From Ilyonectria destructans (Eukaryota > Ascomycota > Sordariomycetes > Hypocreales > Nectriaceae), in assembly GCA_020740775.1 (NCBI GenBank), contig JAHEWK010000004.1:1612001-1676000 (forward strand): a stretch of DNA of 64,000 nucleotides, in the 5' to 3' direction. Shown piece by piece: positions 32,911-42,875 of this stretch. The notes below the pieces were generated by a model that saw nothing but the letters and a program-made list of their open reading frames with translations, searched no databases and was not told the origin of the DNA. Within the stretch, counting starts at the first letter, position 1. The number at the start of each line of letters is the position of its first letter. Both the position numbers and the translations under genes were made by a program.

Positions 32911-33003
32911 CTCCGGTACAGGGAATCGAACCCTGAGCTCCGCGGATCAAGATGATCTCTCAGTAATGAGAGCGCGAAATGTTAGCCATTACACCATACC
33001 GGA
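32911..33003 (-). tRNA. tRNA-Glu (CTC) with 21-nt intron, copy 2 (inverted)
   Basis: Exact reverse complement of 31138-31230, including the intron. Flanks on either side are unrelated, so the identity stops at the gene ends. A T6 run follows on the transcribed side. Both copies have intact cloverleaf pairing. Confidence 0.93.
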
Positions 33004-33469
33004 TGGTGTTGATTCATGTTAGCTGCAGTCAAACTATTGACTAAGTAGCCTGCACGGTGGGGCAAACTCATCACCGCAATCTCACACAATAGCAACGGAG
33101 GGATCTACGCTACAATATCCTCCTGAACTGTGCCTGCGATTACACAGTATAAGGAAGGAATGGCAAGATGTTGTGGGTACCCATCGAAACTCACTCACTG
33201 TCAAGATGACTTCGACAGGATGTTCTTATTGTCGTAATAGTATGTAATTTGAAGAAAGAATACAAGTTGTATCACTACTCCACTCGTTTTAATCCATTCG
33301 TTACTCATGATTGCTCGCCTTTCATGTATCGAGAAGGTATATGATACAGGTATTCCCAAAGCCCACACCATAAAAACGCCGTTGCCACGTCCTGGGACCA
33401 TTGGCTGAATGCTTTAAGTTTCAAAACGCCGTTCAGACTCCCTCCCTTCATTCTTTGTATATGTCCCGA
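33004..33469. other. AT-rich intergenic, nothing recognised
   Basis: 466 bp between copy 2 of tRNA-Glu and the 3' end of the next minus-strand gene. No coding or RNA signal. Confidence 0.45.
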
Positions 33470-34873
33470 CTACAACATGTCCGGCGGCACGGGTGTGTCC
33501 CTATTTGTTGGATGGTTGGAATTGCCATCCTGAACCAATAGTTCCGGAGGGACCGGTGTATCTCGGTTCGTATCTAAGACCACGCTGCAGTGACGGTGCG
33601 GAGCAATCGGGGTCTTGACGTCCAAATCCATCTCATTTGGGGTGAGCCCTCGCTCTTCATACTCAGAGAGGCAACTGCTTGAGTCGGACATTTCCACATC
33701 CTGACACTCGCTCGCCGAATCAGCGCTCTCAATGCTCGGGGTTGGCGTCTCCAGATACGTGATTTCCGGCATTTGTACGATTGGGATAGCAGTAATCGGT
33801 GTCTTGACCTCGTCGACGGTTTTGCTATTTGACGGTTCGGTTCGGAGGGCAACAATGGAGCCACCCGCGTTCTCGTCATCGTCGTCCTGGCCGATTGTCC
33901 ATACCCAGCGCCGCTTCTTTTCCTTTCTCTTGCGTTTACGAATGCCCCCGGGAGCCGCCACAGGCGAGGCTACTGGTGTTCCTGTTCCCAAACCAGCCAT
34001 TCGGCGCCGCATCTCCTCAAACGGGCCTGGAGTTTGACCACCGTCCTGGATCTCATTAGGGTGGAATGCGAGAGCCAAGTCAAGTGAAGTTTGAGGTGGA
34101 GCCGGTAGGCATGGCGGGGAGTGGGGTGAAGCCTCTTCCACGAGGAGGTCGATGTGAGACTTGGTGTACTTGTTGTTGACGATGTCTTGCGTCAAGGGGT
34201 TATTGTATCCGACCTTCTTGGCTGCCTTCTCCTGGAGGCGAAGGGATTGTCGCCGGGGCGAAGGTGGGGGAATGGAACTTGGCGGAGGGAGAGGCGAGTT
34301 GCGAAGAATGCTGTGAAGTGATCGAGGATGCGTATAAGGAGGCTGCAGTCCCAACCCGGCGAGGTTCCTAGGAACAGCTCGGCGGACAGAACTCGGAGGT
34401 TCTGATCGGATGACCTTGCTCAGCTCGGCTGATTTGGCTGAGACGTCCGCAGCCGAGAAGCTGAAGACCTTGGAAGCGGTTGGGTCAATTGGGCCCGCGG
34501 ATAGAGGAGGAGTAGCCGTCATGGCACTAGGATAGTTGATCTCCAGCGGTCGGGGTGAGGTAGCGTGCGCCGTCAAGGGCGTCTCTGGGTAAGAGGCAAC
34601 ATAGGGAGTCACCACTCGTTGCTTGGGGTCCTGGTATTCCACCGGAGTCGCCAGAGTAAAAGCCTGGAGTGTGTTGATTGCGGTGATGGGTTCTCCCTGG
34701 ATAGGCGTTGACCTCTCAATGGCCGTAACGTAGACATTTGAGAGGGTGTTGAAGGCAGTCGGGTCCCTTGGGTCCACTGCATAACTCCTTGATGACCTTG
34801 TGGCGGGACTGCATGTGGTCTTGATCTGAAGAGAGAGCCGGGGCTTCTTTTGCGGGGCTTGCTGAAATGCCAT
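33470..34873 (-). CDS. Uncharacterised, largely disordered protein with a basic patch
   Basis: Single exon of 467 aa. The ATG at 34873 is the first in the frame, has a good context (AACCATGGC) and follows a CT-rich leader. The N-terminus has the pattern KKPRLSLQIKT. Most of the chain is Pro/Ser/Thr-rich and low-complexity with scattered [ST]P sites, consistent with heavy phosphorylation. Residues ~190-215 hold an HSILRNSPLPPPSS stretch; further on a very basic patch RKRKRKEKKRR precedes WVWTIG and an acidic DDDDEN, a likely nuclear localisation signal. The C-terminus ends with two near-identical 11-residue blocks, NRDTPVPPELL and NRDTPVPPDML. No enzyme or binding fold recognised; similar fungal proteins are often mis-named glucosidases. 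Nuclear location is inference. Confidence 0.8.
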   Translation of the reverse strand: MAFQQAPQKKPRLSLQIKTTCSPATRSSRSYAVDPRDPTAFNTLSNVYVTAIERSTPIQGEPITAINTLQAFTLATPVEYQDPKQRVVTPYVASYPETPLTAHATSPRPLEINYPSAMTATPPLSAGPIDPTASKVFSFSAADVSAKSAELSKVIRSEPPSSVRRAVPRNLAGLGLQPPYTHPRSLHSILRNSPLPPPSSIPPPSPRRQSLRLQEKAAKKVGYNNPLTQDIVNNKYTKSHIDLLVEEASPHSPPCLPAPPQTSLDLALAFHPNEIQDGGQTPGPFEEMRRRMAGLGTGTPVASPVAAPGGIRKRKRKEKKRRWVWTIGQDDDDENAGGSIVALRTEPSNSKTVDEVKTPITAIPIVQMPEITYLETPTPSIESADSASECQDVEMSDSSSCLSEYEERGLTPNEMDLDVKTPIAPHRHCSVVLDTNRDTPVPPELLVQDGNSNHPTNRDTPVPPDML

Positions 34874-37015
34874 GGTTGTGGCTTTTCTGGGGGAGGAGAC
34901 AACCGAACGAGATGGGCTTCTGGAGGAAGTGAGACCAGACAAGAAAATGAGTCTCTCGACCACGGTGTCTCTGGGTTAGCAGACTAGCACTGTCTAGCAG
35001 GCTTAGCTGGGAACGCAGATTGGAGCCACCAGGGATCTCAAAAACAATGTAAAAGCAACACAGGCAATGGAACCAACAACAGGAAATGGGGCTGGCGGCT
35101 ATATAATATAGACTCAGCGATGATGGCGCATTCCACTGGTGCTCGACTGGGAACGACCATGCTCAAGACCCTGCCCTGGCCGGCACATCCCCTGCCCATG
35201 GCAAGCGCCCCTAGCCATGCATGCAGTGTGATATTTGCTCACGGCGTAGACGCGGAATGGACGGGGACAAAGGATTCGACTAAGAACGAGTTTGGGTTGC
35301 AAGACTGCTGAGGGGTGATGGGGGCAACGAGTCGGCAGACTCTCTGGTTGGCTCACCATGGCATCATGGTGGGATCCAGTGTGAAGGCGCAAGCGCCGAG
35401 TTCAAGGGTCCCCCTGGTAATTTTCTTGGAACAGATCCAATCACGCGGCTAACAGGTCGGCTGTTCCACTCGCGCTGGCGTCTATTGAGGATGGACACCA
35501 GTAGACGACCTGGCGGCTTTCCGTGAGGGGTTACCGCAATCACTGGTGTCGGGGCTCGCGCTTTGCAGAGTGCTGGGTCACCCGCATGGTCAATGGCTTC
35601 TTGGTGCATCCAGGTCGACGTTTCGGCCTAGTATGAGACGGTGTATTCGGACTCCTACCCTCGCCCTGGGCCGCGTCACTGTGGGAAGAGTGGAGGATCT
35701 GCTCAGCCTTATTAGCACCCTGCAACACATAAGCTCTAAACGAAGGTTCCCCGTGCCTTTGCCAGGATTGCTAGGGCTGACTGTCAGTGGCTCTGCTCGG
35801 GTCCGACAAGCTGTCCGTTGTGCGAGAGCTAAAATTGCGATGGCATCTTACAATCCGGGTCAACAGCAATCAAGCCCGCCCCCAAAGACGCTGAGGGGAA
35901 TGTCACTGGGATGACCTGCAGACAGCGCACAAGAGATCCAGAGGTCAATATGGGGGACTCTGCTCGAGGCCGCCACGCTGCAGCCGACTGATGCAGGCTT
36001 ACGCTCCCCTCTTTGGTGGGTGCTTGGCTCTGCATGGGCGGTTACAGCGAAACGATGTGTGGCCGAGGCAAACGGCACCACCATCATCACCAGCGCCGGC
36101 CAAAAGATGGCGGAGCTAGCAGAATCTCTCCCATTGTTTGTCCAGACAAGGATCTGGGCAGGGACGATGATTTGTTTGTAACCGAGACCGAGAACGGGCG
36201 AAACGGGCGCCCGGGATCGCTAACAGCCGAGCTATCGCGTCTATTCCACCTCACGACAATGGCGCGCCCCAGCGGACGGTTGGGGCCAGTCCTAGTGTTA
36301 CTTGAATGAGTCCATGGGTTTGGCACCGCGTGTTTGTCTCCGCAATCTGTCGAACACAGTGGAATCCAGGCGCGCTTGTTGACACGCGGGAATCCTGGTC
36401 GATGCGAATGCGGCCTCCTCGCATGCTTGGCAGCGTCGGTTTGGCGGTGAGCTTGTCCATGACTTGCAGATCGCCAACTGCCGCTGCCATTGGGCTCGCA
36501 CTGGGAGACCGAAATGTTGCATTCGCGTCAAGAATTCAGGATGATTGGGATACGTGCTGCATTCTGTCGTCTTTGGCTTATGGGAGAGCCATGATTCGTG
36601 AGGTCGTTACAAGGGTGAGAGAGTGCGCACTTGCCAGTTGCAGGCGCTGGCGGATGGAGTTCCACTAGGCGGCCGCGCCTGCTGCTGACACCTGCAGATT
36701 AATCTTGGTGCAGACAGCTGCCTGGAAGTGCTTGGCGCGCCGTCCCACTCCGTGAAACAGCTTCCATCGTATCGGTACGGAGTAGAGGTTTTCACGACCC
36801 TAGCGTTTCCTCATTGTATCCTTTGTCTTCCAAGTTGCGAGAGGGCATAGTCTCGTCAATTACGGGCAGTCGTAGGCCCAGTTTGGTAAGATTCCGGGGT
36901 GGAATCGAGGTGCTGGCTCGCCGCTCCCGCACCACCCGCTCATATTCGCCCATCCGAAACAGACCCATGATGCACACCGCATGGCCTGGTTTGTTGCTTC
37001 ACCCACCAACACAGA
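34874..37015. other. Divergent intergenic region before the polymerase gene
   Basis: 2.1 kb. The left 200 bp are the CT-rich leader of the minus-strand gene. The rest has only chance-like open frames (at most ~120 codons) and no recognised RNA or repeat. Confidence 0.45.
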
Positions 37016-38832
37016 ATGGACCCGCCGAGGAAGAAACCGCCTAGACGAAAGGATGACCGAGTCATCCTGCAATTCGTACGTCTCGGTCCCGACCTCCCGG
37101 GCCTTCCCCGCCACACCATACTGCTAAGGCTCACCACCATCTCTAGGACTACGACTGCTTCTATGCCCAAGTCTTCGAGATCAAAAACCCAGCTCTCAAG
37201 AAATTACCCGTGGGAGTCAAGCAGAAGAACTGTTTGGCGACATGTAACTACAATGCCCGCGCCTTGGGCCTCAAGAAGCTCATGTCCGTCTCCGAGGCCA
37301 AGCGAGCCTGTCCCGAGCTTGTGCTGGTAGACGGCGAGGACCTCACGCCTTTTCGGGATACGAGCAAAATTCTCTTCAACTTCTTCAAATCGCACTCGTG
37401 GAACCACAAGGTTGAACGTCTTGGGTTTGATGAGGTCTTCATGGGTATGTGCCGCCCCCAGCGCGGATTGTCTCCATCCTCCAGAGGTTTGATATTAATG
37501 ATACCAGACGTGACCGACATTGTCGAGTACAACATGTTTTGTCTTAACCGGGCATCCCTGGCCGACTCATTCTTTTGCCTTTCAAAAGAAAACCCAGAAC
37601 GTGGGTTTAATTGCGATCTGACTAGCATCGCGGGCTGTGTCGAGGGCACAGCCTCCCACGACTTGGATGTTGAAAGTCCCGCTTACCTGCGCCTCTTGCT
37701 CGGCTCCCACTTGGCTCAATACTTGCGGCTGAAAATAGAAGAGCAATTCGGGTACACGTCAACTTGTGGTATCTCGACGAACAAAGTGTTGAGTAAGCTG
37801 GTGGGGGGCAAAAACAAGCCGCGCAATCAGACCACGCTGGTGGCCTTGACTGACGATGATGTTGTTGCTTTTATGGATAGCCATCCCCTCCGCAAGATTC
37901 CTGGTTTAGGGTTCAAAATCGCACATGTACTGGGGTCTCACGTCAGTTCCCAAGATAACGAAGCCACCGAAGCGGGAACGGATGAACCTACCGTGACGGC
38001 GCATCAGGTCCGTCGTCACCCTGGCATCTCGCCTGGTACTATAGAAAGCCTTCTAGTCGGCCCTGGAGCCGAAAGAGGAGTCGGATCAAGGATCTGGGGG
38101 CTGTTGCATGGGGTGGACCCAAGCGAGATCAAAGAGGCGAGCGGTGTACCAACCCAAATTAGCATTGAGGATACTTATCCCAAGGGTCTAGGAACTCTAG
38201 CGCTAATGTTGGAGGAACTACACAAACTGTCATATTCTCTTGTCAGAAGGATGAGGGTGGATCTTCTAGTGCCCGACGAGAATGCCGAGGTCCCCGGGGC
38301 CCAGAGGTGGATGGCACGACCAAGGACGCTTCGCCTCACTATCAGGTCATGGGGGCCTCTCAATCCAGCGCAAGGCCACAACTCTGGGAGAATTTCGCGT
38401 TCAGGGACACTCCCTGGTTTTATATTTGACCTCAAAGATGATATGGACCACATTGCGGAACGGCTCGTATCGGAGGCCCTGCTCCCTCTCCTGCGGCGAC
38501 TCCAGCCTGAAAAGGGACAACGGTGGAATTTGCAATTAATCAACATATGCGTCGCCAACATGGTTGCTGGAGCTGCAGATGACAAAACAGGAGTAGGTAG
38601 AGACATCGCCGCCATGCTCAAGCGACAGGATGAGGTATTGCGGCCGTTCCAGGTCATTTCCGATCCAGAAGGCGAGCTGCGGGAGGAGCTTGAAGACTCA
38701 GATGTGGAGGGAGACTATGCCGATGATATGTCTTGGGAGATGAGTGGAAATGTTCCTTGCCCCCAATGCGGGCATTCGATACCCCCATTTGCCGTGTTAG
38801 CCCATAGTAGATACCACGAACTCGGAGAGTGA
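37016..38832 (+). CDS. POLI: Y-family translesion DNA polymerase, iota-like
   Basis: Three exons: 37016-37075, 37147-37444, 37508-38832; 1683 nt, 560 aa. Catalytic palm motifs: DYDCFYAQVFE (from residue 21, the first metal-binding Asp) and LGFDEVFMDVT (residues ~112-122, spanning the exon 2/3 junction), which supplies the second acidic pair. Then GISTNKVLSKLVGGKNKPRNQT, the palm/thumb signature, and IPGLGFKIAHVLG, a helix-hairpin-helix. The little-finger domain occupies ~330-470. The C-terminus ends in CPQCGHSIPPFAVLAHSRYHEL (539-558), a UBZ-like zinc finger in which the usual Asp before the last His is Arg. Such nuclear polymerases copy past damaged bases with low fidelity and are recruited by ubiquitinated PCNA. 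The pattern fits Pol iota better than eta; Rev1 and kappa lack this layout. S. cerevisiae has no Pol iota. Confidence 0.88.
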
Positions 38833-40101
38833 AATGGAGACTTGTACAGTCAATCAAGCTGTTTAAGTTGTGTATGTCTAGGGCCAGTCTCAAGACCACT
38901 CACCTGGATCGGATAGCTGCTTTCCCCGGCAGATAATCTTCGATCTCGCTAAGATGGGGGAGGTTGGTCCCTAGTCTATTGCCGAGCGTTGGCTACACAA
39001 GAGTTGCTTGCTTGCGTGGGTTGGCACATTGTCCAGTCATTGATGTGCGCTAGGTGCGTACGTGACGAAAACCAACTCCAGCCCGACGAGAGGGTTGGGT
39101 ACACCGAACAAGGCCACTGTGAATGATCAACAAGGACGGTAAGAGACTTGAGGTCGAACAGGGATGGTGGGTTTGACCAACCGAAAACAGAGGAAACAGA
39201 GACCGGCCTCATGGACGAGTGCTTCTTCCTTTTGCCTGTTTGGGCACCGCTGGTCATGTTTTCGGAGTGACCGGCCGAATGCCGGTGGTTGTCCGCGTGT
39301 TAGTAGCACAACGCCTCTGCTTTGAGACTTTGATGGCTTCAATCTGTAGCGAGATCCAGACAGGCCATGGGAGTTCCAGCGACACAAGTCGAAGCAAACA
39401 AGCGCGTCCACCACTGAGAGCTCTACCCCGGAGACGCCCCTTTGGTGACTGCTGTTCACCGGTCGGGCCTGCAGCCGGGGATTTGAAGGGTGACTGGCTG
39501 TATCACGCATTGTGCCACTGAGCAGATCCAAGGCGTGTTGGAGAGGTGTGCATTAGCTGGTCGCATCCGCCAGCTGGCAGAGGCTGGCGAGGAATGACAA
39601 GGACGCGGAGCACACCACCTGGCCAACACTCGACGAGGCAGTCGCTGCCACTTGTTGTCACCTGGCAGTCACCTGGCCATCACCTGGCCACTCCTTACGG
39701 TTTCCTAAATTCACTACAGAGGGGGCGAATAGGCGTTGGGGTAACCATTCCCTTTCCTTGTTTTTGTCGTCTCCTTCTTCTCACCTTCTTCCACTTCACT
39801 CCGATGTCTCTCCTTTCTTTCCCTCCCCTTTCTCTTCGCCCTTTAATCTTTCAAGTCTAGGTCAAGAAACCTGCATCACGATAGCCTCTGCCAGGCGCAA
39901 GGCCTCTTCTTCGTACTGTCCTTCATCGTCTTCACTCTGCCGTCGTCTGCATCGCTGTCTCCTCACACTCACTCGTCGTCCGATTTCGAAACGGTCTTCT
40001 GACTCTTCAAAGGGGCCAAGATTGAACCCCTTGTCTCTCTTCTTACTGTCATATCCATCCCAGACCGACCGCGGCCAGCAGCCACCACTCGAGACGGTGT
40101 C
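38833..40101. other. Intergenic: polymerase 3' UTR and DUF726 gene promoter
   Basis: 1.27 kb. The right third (39740-40090) is a strongly CT-rich leader. No gene recognised. Confidence 0.5.
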
Positions 40102-42222
40102 ATGGCTCGAGGAGGCCGTGGAGGGAGTCAGCAACCTGTTCGCCGACCAGTTGACTTGACAGGAATCATTTCCATCGCCGAGAGAAACGATCTGACTACC
40201 TTAATCAACGCCATTACCGAGAAGATTCACAATGGAATCAGCATCACCTTCGACTCTCCTCCTGTCACCCCTATTCAGGATGACTTCAACCAACACCACT
40301 GGCTCTCACTGTCGCTCCAGAACCGACAGCAAAATGACCAGGTCAACCCTGTCTCTCTAGCTAACACGGAGTCTGTAGTGTCCAACCCACCTTGCAAGAC
40401 TGGAGCTGATGACAAGAAAACCTCGGAGGCAATGCCACCCCAACTCCAAGAGCTGAGGAAGGAAGCCATCGTCTTCTTCCGCAAGTGGCAAACCGCGGTA
40501 CTTCACCGAGTTCGAGACATCAACGTCACAGATTCAACCGACCCTCAAGCCAATTTTCGTGGACGCGGCCGTGGTTTCCGCGGTGCGCGAGGTGTTCGAG
40601 GTGGCCGGGGCGGCCGGGGCGGTAGAGGTGGCCGTGGCGGCCTCACTTTGGCAACAGGTATAACACATCCTCTCCTTTATTTGAGGCACAGTTCCGTTCT
40701 CTTCATTAAACAAACTAGGTAAAACATAGGCTAATAATCATAGGTCCTCTGAGATCTGCCTCGAATCACCTCGACCGAGAGCTAGCCCGTCGATACCCTC
40801 CCATCCCAACAACTCTATGGACTCTCCCCCTGGAGAAGCGAAAGACTTTGCTGCACGCTTCGCACTTGCTGCTCTTATCTCTGCAAGAATACAGCTCATA
40901 TTCTCGAATTCTCCTCCTCCACTTAACGTCCTCCCTAAGCCTCCCATGGAAGATGTTTCAAGAGGAAGAGATTCGCATCGCTCAGGGGTTAAGTCAGGTT
41001 GCCATCAAGGCATCCCTCAACCACACCCCCGATCAGAAACAAGACGAAAACAAGGCGCCCCGTAGACCGAAGCCAGGCCATCTCAACGCTGCTGGGTCGG
41101 CCCATTTGAGCAAGCTTGCTCCTGAGCTAGTTGCGGTCGGTATCGGCACCCCGCATGGTGGTCACGGCTTGAGCCCTGCAGCTGCGGCAGGATTATTGGG
41201 TACTATGGCGGACAATGGTCTCGTGGCAGGTCCCCTTTTCGGCATCTTTGCGGCAAGGCCAACGACTAAGATGATTGAGTCATGTGCCCGCGAGATTCAG
41301 GACTTCGGCCTCATCCCGATTCGAGGCGAATCTCCAACGGATTATGTTGATGCCAGAAAGATGCCAGCCAAGGACCGGAGACTTAGAATGATCATCGTCA
41401 TAAACGGCTGGCTGACGGACAAGGATGCTATCATTCAGCCATGGATAGGTATGGGCGATCAAGCTGAGGTGTTTGCCCTACGGTGGGACATGACCGTCCT
41501 CATGAACCTTGGGATCGCCCTTGAAACTGTTACCAAGAGCACTGCTTGGAGCACGGCGAAGAAGGAGATTACTTCGCGAACAAGTCAGTCCCCTTTTCAG
41601 CCCCTTAAGCCTCTATCATTAACATTGTACAGTATTCTCGAGTCTCATTGAGGCAAGTTGGCCGGCGGGACTGATGAAAATCAGCAAAATCATCGACAAC
41701 CCTTGGAGCCTCGGAATGGTGCGCGCCGAGAAAGCAGGTGTGGTTCTTGCAGACACCCTCATGCGCAGCAAATTGCAGGGCGATCGCCCAATTTCTCTTG
41801 TCGGATACAGCCTGGGTGCGCGAGCCATTTACACTTGCCTGATGGTCCTCGCTGAGCGTCGACAGTTTGGCCTCGTCGAGTCTGTTGTCTTGATGGGGAC
41901 TCCGGCTCCTTCGGAGAGCCGAGTTTGGTTGACGCTCAAGAGCGTCGTGTCTGGTCGGCTCATCAACGTCTACTCGGAGCATGACTATCTTCTTGGCTTC
42001 CTCTACCGCACCTCCAACATCCACTTTGGAGTGGCAGGCCTGCAGCAGATTCATGGTGCGGAAGGTGTCGAGAACCACAATGTTAGTCGCCTAATTAGCG
42101 AGCATTTGCGCTATTCATCTATAACTGGCAGAATTCTGAAGGATGTCGGGTGGGAGGATCTGGATATGACGGCCATCAAGAACGAGAGGCCAAGAGGGGG
42201 GAGGATGGCCAGGACTGACTAG
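40102..42222 (+). CDS. DUF726 (TMCO4/Mil1-like) alpha/beta-hydrolase protein with RGG segment
   Basis: Three exons: 40102-40657, 40744-41583, 41633-42222; 1986 nt, 661 aa. Residues 1-150 form an N-terminal unit that starts MARGGRGG; residues ~152-183 are a run of RGG/RGR repeats, typical of RNA-binding tails. A helical stretch with LLHASHLLLLSLQEY follows, then the DUF726 domain: a Gly/Ala-rich segment (GIGTPHGGHGLSPAAAAGLLG, ~330-350), IIVINGWLTDKDA, WDMTVLMNLG, and the nucleophile elbow GYSLGARAIY (G-x-S-x-G, ~residue 530). VVLMGTP and a histidine-containing C-terminal part complete a serine-hydrolase-like layout. Yeast Mil1 and human TMCO4 belong here; their substrates are not known to me. 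The RGG extension is unusual for the family and crosses the first splice site. Convergent with the DENN gene. Confidence 0.88.
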
Positions 42223-42875
42223 TGGTAGGATGGCATCACGATGGAACAGAGAGTGCGTTTTTTTGCGTTTTTGGAAGAGGCTTTGTGTAGGACAATGCCT
42301 AGGGCCTTCTTAATGTGCGTACCCATGGCTAGAGCTTAGTATTAACGTCATGTAAAAGTCAACCCCCTCGCTCCCACTCCGTTCCCAGTGCCCTCCTTAG
42401 TATGCCCGATGATGCTGATGCTCCCGCTCGTATACCGCCGAATAGTTTCAGACAAGAAGAAATACCAGCCAATGCTTCCTGCCAGATGAGTGGCCCAGGG
42501 ATCCAATATCTAACACGGCATTCCCTGCCCCGCCATCAGTTCTTCTTCTCCTTTGTAGCCATTCCTGGCCGGGATTGCTTCCCTCTCAGTCTCGTGATTC
42601 CACCAGCTGGACACCTGGGCCCTTTTTGTTCCTCTCTTTCCTCCGATGCCTCGTCGTCCTAGATTACAAAAATAGTATATCGTACATGGTTTCCTTCTTA
42701 TGGTGTGTCGCCTCCTCTTCATCCGCCGCCTCCCCCGTTTTCTCCGATGGAGTAGGCTAAGTATATGCATTGTAGCCTCCCCCACCCGGTTTCGAGTACG
42801 GCTCGATTCATTGCTTTTCAGTAGACTCTCATGTCCTCCAGTTTCCGCTCGCCACTAATTGTCCTTACAACACTC
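42223..42875. other. Convergent 3' flanks
   Basis: 653 bp between the DUF726 and DENN stop codons; CT-rich around 42610-42740. No gene or RNA recognised. Confidence 0.5.
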
